In this document: positions 61,690 through 64,000 of the stretch, piece after piece
Position numbering within the stretch: position 1 is the first letter of the stretch
Layout: the number at the start of each line of letters is the position of its first letter
Source: a virus
Length of the DNA stretch: 64,000 nucleotides
Virus record (IMG/VR): IMGVR_UViG_3300045740_000123
Location: 21,145 to 85,144 of that record
Strand: one strand, 5' to 3'
Notes under the pieces: model-generated
Told to the model about the DNA's origin: nothing
The model's input: the letters and a program-made list of their open reading frames with translations, nothing else
Database searches by the model: none
Translations under genes and position numbers: made by a program

Positions 61690-63669
61690 TTAAAGTATTG
61701 CCCAGTTTGAACCGGAGGGAACAGTGACGATAATTCCAGATGCAATTTCTACCGGAGATACCGAAGCTCCATTGTAACCAACTCCGATTGCATAGTTGGT
61801 ATCAATAACAATCTTGGTTTCTGCAATAATGTTCGTCGTTAAAACTCCTGTGGCCGTAGCAACAGCCCACGCTGTGGTGCCATCACCAAGAGTTGTCAGG
61901 ACGTAACCGGACGTACCTGGGCTTGGTGGGAATGAGAACTGGTTGAACGGACGAACATCACCGGCACCAGATGCAAAGATGACGCCGCCAGCGACAAAAA
62001 CGCTACCAGTAACCCGATTGAATAAACCAGTTGCAACACGAAGGCTATTGCCTGTGATGGTATCACCAGATAACGAGGTGAATTGTCCGCTAACCGTTGT
62101 TAAGTTCGCGAACTGACCAGTGATTCCAGTGATCGTTGCGCCTGAAACACGTGTGAAATTACCCGTGCCAACCGTCAGCAGTGGGAATAAACCTGTCGCT
62201 CCTGTAACGGTTGCACCAGAAACAAGATTAAAGACGCCTGTTGCAAAAGTTCCAAACGTACCGCTGATGTTATTGCCGGTAATTGTGGCGCCACTCAGTA
62301 CGGAAGTAAAAACACCCGTAACTCCAGTAATGTTTGTTCCAAGAAGTGCATTACCTGTGATGGTGGGAGCCGAGATGATCGTGCCACCAACAATGCCATT
62401 ACCGCTAACAGTATCAAAAGCGCCAACATCACCAGTAACAGTGATGCCAGAGATAGTGCCATTGACCCTAAGGCCACTTGCGATGGTGCCACTACCACCA
62501 ATCGTTAAATCACCACTGGCTGAAATGTTACCAGTCGTCGAAATCGTGGTGACGTTGATTTGATCGGTAAATGTACCGGTCGCAGCTGTCAGCGTGGTAA
62601 ATAAACCAGTGACGCCTGTAATAGTTTGGCCGGAAAGCGAAGATGTAAAGACGCCAGAAGCACCGGTTAATGTTGTGAACTGTCCGGTGTCACCTGTTAC
62701 AACACCACCTGATACTTGGTAAAGAAAAACGCCTGATAAACCAGCAACTAAATCAATGACACCAGTCTGGAAGGTTGCGGTAAGACCAGAAACCTGAGTG
62801 GTTCCAGTGACATAAGTTGCGGTGAGGCTTGTAAACTGCCCGGTCGCACCAGTGACTGTGGTTCCAGACAGCGAAGTAAACTGCCCAGTTACACCATTGA
62901 GTTGTGTGAATTGACCCGTGACACCGGTGATAACTGCACCAGAGAGTCTCGAAGTAAAGGTACCAGAGACACCAGTGGTGTTGGCTAATAAAGCCGTATC
63001 ACCGGTAATGGTTGCACCTGATAAACGGGTGGTGAACGTACCGGAAACACCAGTCAGGTTCGTGAAACGCCCAGTGTTGCCTGTTACAACAGCACCGGAA
63101 ACACTTGTGGTGAAGACACCAGTGACACCTGTTAAGGTCGTGATGTTCCCATTGATTGCATGGATGACATCACCACTGATTGTTTGACCGGTGATGCCAC
63201 TTGCACGGATGGTGTTACCCGTGATCGTGCCGCCGCTAAACGTCGTAATGCGTGCTGCATCAATCGTTGCGTTAACAGCTTGCAGGTCAACAAAGTAACC
63301 GTTGTTGCCGTTGACATTAACGCCCTGAACACTTTGACCAGTGATCGTATTACCACTGATCGTGCCAGTTGCAATTAAGTTATTAAGAGTTAAGGTTGCA
63401 AACGTACCCGTACCCAGAATGTTGAGGTTCCCACGAACCGTTGCATCTCCAGATACGTTTAAATTATTGCTGACCGTAAGGGTGGTGATTGTGCCACCCG
63501 TCAGCTGAAGATAGTAATTATTAAGGTATGCCTTGTGCTCACTAACGGTAAATTTCTTGTTCTTGAGCCCAGGATCAACCTCTGCTACATGGACAACAGT
63601 AAACAGGTCGGCATCATTAATGTCGACCGCACTGATAGCTGGTAACTCAGATATCCGCCTATTGGCCAC
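61690..63669 (-). CDS. Repeat-rich long fibre protein
   Basis: 659 residues. After a short adaptor (ANRRISELPAISAVDINDAD, also seen in virion anchors of cyanophages), more than twenty repeats of about 18-22 residues ('GVTGxFTxLSGATITG', 'NTTGVSGTFTSRLSGA') and a C-terminal tip (GYNGASVSPVEIASGIIV). Probably a host-recognition fibre with a beta-helical shaft. Shares repeats with 60940-61641, so recombination between them is likely. Confidence 0.85.
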   Translation of the reverse strand: MANRRISELPAISAVDINDADLFTVVHVAEVDPGLKNKKFTVSEHKAYLNNYYLQLTGGTITTLTVSNNLNVSGDATVRGNLNILGTGTFATLTLNNLIATGTISGNTITGQSVQGVNVNGNNGYFVDLQAVNATIDAARITTFSGGTITGNTIRASGITGQTISGDVIHAINGNITTLTGVTGVFTTSVSGAVVTGNTGRFTNLTGVSGTFTTRLSGATITGDTALLANTTGVSGTFTSRLSGAVITGVTGQFTQLNGVTGQFTSLSGTTVTGATGQFTSLTATYVTGTTQVSGLTATFQTGVIDLVAGLSGVFLYQVSGGVVTGDTGQFTTLTGASGVFTSSLSGQTITGVTGLFTTLTAATGTFTDQINVTTISTTGNISASGDLTIGGSGTIASGLRVNGTISGITVTGDVGAFDTVSGNGIVGGTIISAPTITGNALLGTNITGVTGVFTSVLSGATITGNNISGTFGTFATGVFNLVSGATVTGATGLFPLLTVGTGNFTRVSGATITGITGQFANLTTVSGQFTSLSGDTITGNSLRVATGLFNRVTGSVFVAGGVIFASGAGDVRPFNQFSFPPSPGTSGYVLTTLGDGTTAWAVATATGVLTTNIIAETKIVIDTNYAIGVGYNGASVSPVEIASGIIVTVPSGSNWAIL

Positions 63670-63719
63670 CTATTAACTCGCAAATCCTATAACTAAAATT
63701 ATAGTTTAGGTTTGCTCAG

Positions 63720-64000
63720 TCATTTTACCTTGACTTCGATTCGTGGCAGTAGGTTAGAAGCAAATCCCCAACCTGCTTGCAAGCCGACGACAAGACCACA
63801 GGACAAGGCAAAAACTAAAATTAATTCAGCCACCGTTAAGTTACGGCGAACATAAACCACTCGCTGGGAAGGGACGACAGTTTGCGATGGTGCTGGCACC
63901 GTTTGCTTTTGTTGTTCCAGGGTCGTTTGGATGGCGCGTTCTCGCGCAAAAGCCTTGAGCTGCTCAATCTGCTCAGGAGTCAACGACGCAAGGCTAAAGC
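63720..64000 (-). CDS. Small membrane protein, possibly cut by the right edge
   Basis: The frame is open to the window edge (…SLASLTPEQIEQLKAFARE), so the start may lie outside; TTG 63983 is the only visible start. A membrane helix near residue 60 (LILVFALSCGLVVGLQAGWG) and a basic tail. A second frame ends in TGA at about 63981-63983 and may be the previous gene. Holin-like or adaptor role unclear. Confidence 0.55.
   Translation of the reverse strand, partial: FSLASLTPEQIEQLKAFARERAIQTTLEQQKQTVPAPSQTVVPSQRVVYVRRNLTVAELILVFALSCGLVVGLQAGWGFASNLLPRIEVKVK

Overview
The window looks like about 64 kb of a larger tailed double-stranded DNA phage, most likely a cyanophage of the Synechococcus/Cyanobium type. 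Support: a T7-like DNA polymerase, a primase-helicase of the D5/P4 type, two SSB-like proteins, a flap-type thymidylate synthase (ThyX), a phage SpeD, a DUF4278 protein (a family typical of cyanobacteria), several small-protein families I associate with Synechococcus phages, and long low-complexity virion proteins. I see no terminase, portal, major capsid protein, integrase or CRISPR array, so the packaging and head genes probably lie beyond the edges. Host and lineage are inference.

Layout. Bases 1-9414 are a dense minus-strand block of twelve or more virion-type proteins, many with glycine/alanine-rich membrane segments. A terminator and a structured non-coding stretch follow. From 9535 to about 36 kb an almost purely plus-strand early/middle region carries many small proteins, an envelope module (SH3, proline-rich membrane protein, L,D-transpeptidase), a PcfJ-like protein, a cupin sugar-phosphate isomerase, thyX, a GP88-domain protein, DNA polymerase, SSB, a Gp157-like protein and a 2OG-Fe(II) oxygenase. 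From 36.5 to 49.3 kb strands alternate: virion-type proteins, a zinc metallopeptidase, a cluster of HNH genes with broken tRNA and gene pieces, then a sugar module (glycosyltransferase, DegT aminotransferase, GDP-mannose dehydratase) and a PD-(D/E)XK exonuclease. From 49.4 to 53.9 kb come primase-helicase, speD and a second glycosyltransferase. From 55.9 kb to the right edge a minus-strand block encodes a two-domain endolysin, glycine-rich tail proteins and repeat-rich fibres. Both edges lie in minus-strand virion genes, which fits one long late block continuing through the missing part.

Three patterns stand out. (1) At least five HNH genes sit beside a duplicated or displaced end of the gene they invaded: a tRNA with a UAA anticodon, thyX, a tRNA-Pro, the gene at 41262-41951 and a DUF5872-like gene. 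In three protein or tRNA cases one full-length functional-looking target remains next to a diverged remnant. The DUF5872-like gene also carries a 24-nt insert (TAG plus a perfect hairpin) between two TCG codons, in frame, like the T4 gene 60 bypass cassette next to its homing endonuclease. (2) Five leaders, including those of the SSB, the PcfJ-like protein and the SH3 protein, contain the same small H-type pseudoknot: one stem and loop are conserved and the other stem covaries. (3) Many early genes have a CAACTCAA-rich leader just before the start codon instead of a Shine-Dalgarno sequence. A second leader motif (CTGGGC...GTRTAAGTCCCAG) occurs three times. None of these three patterns has been tested by a search; all are read directly from the bases.
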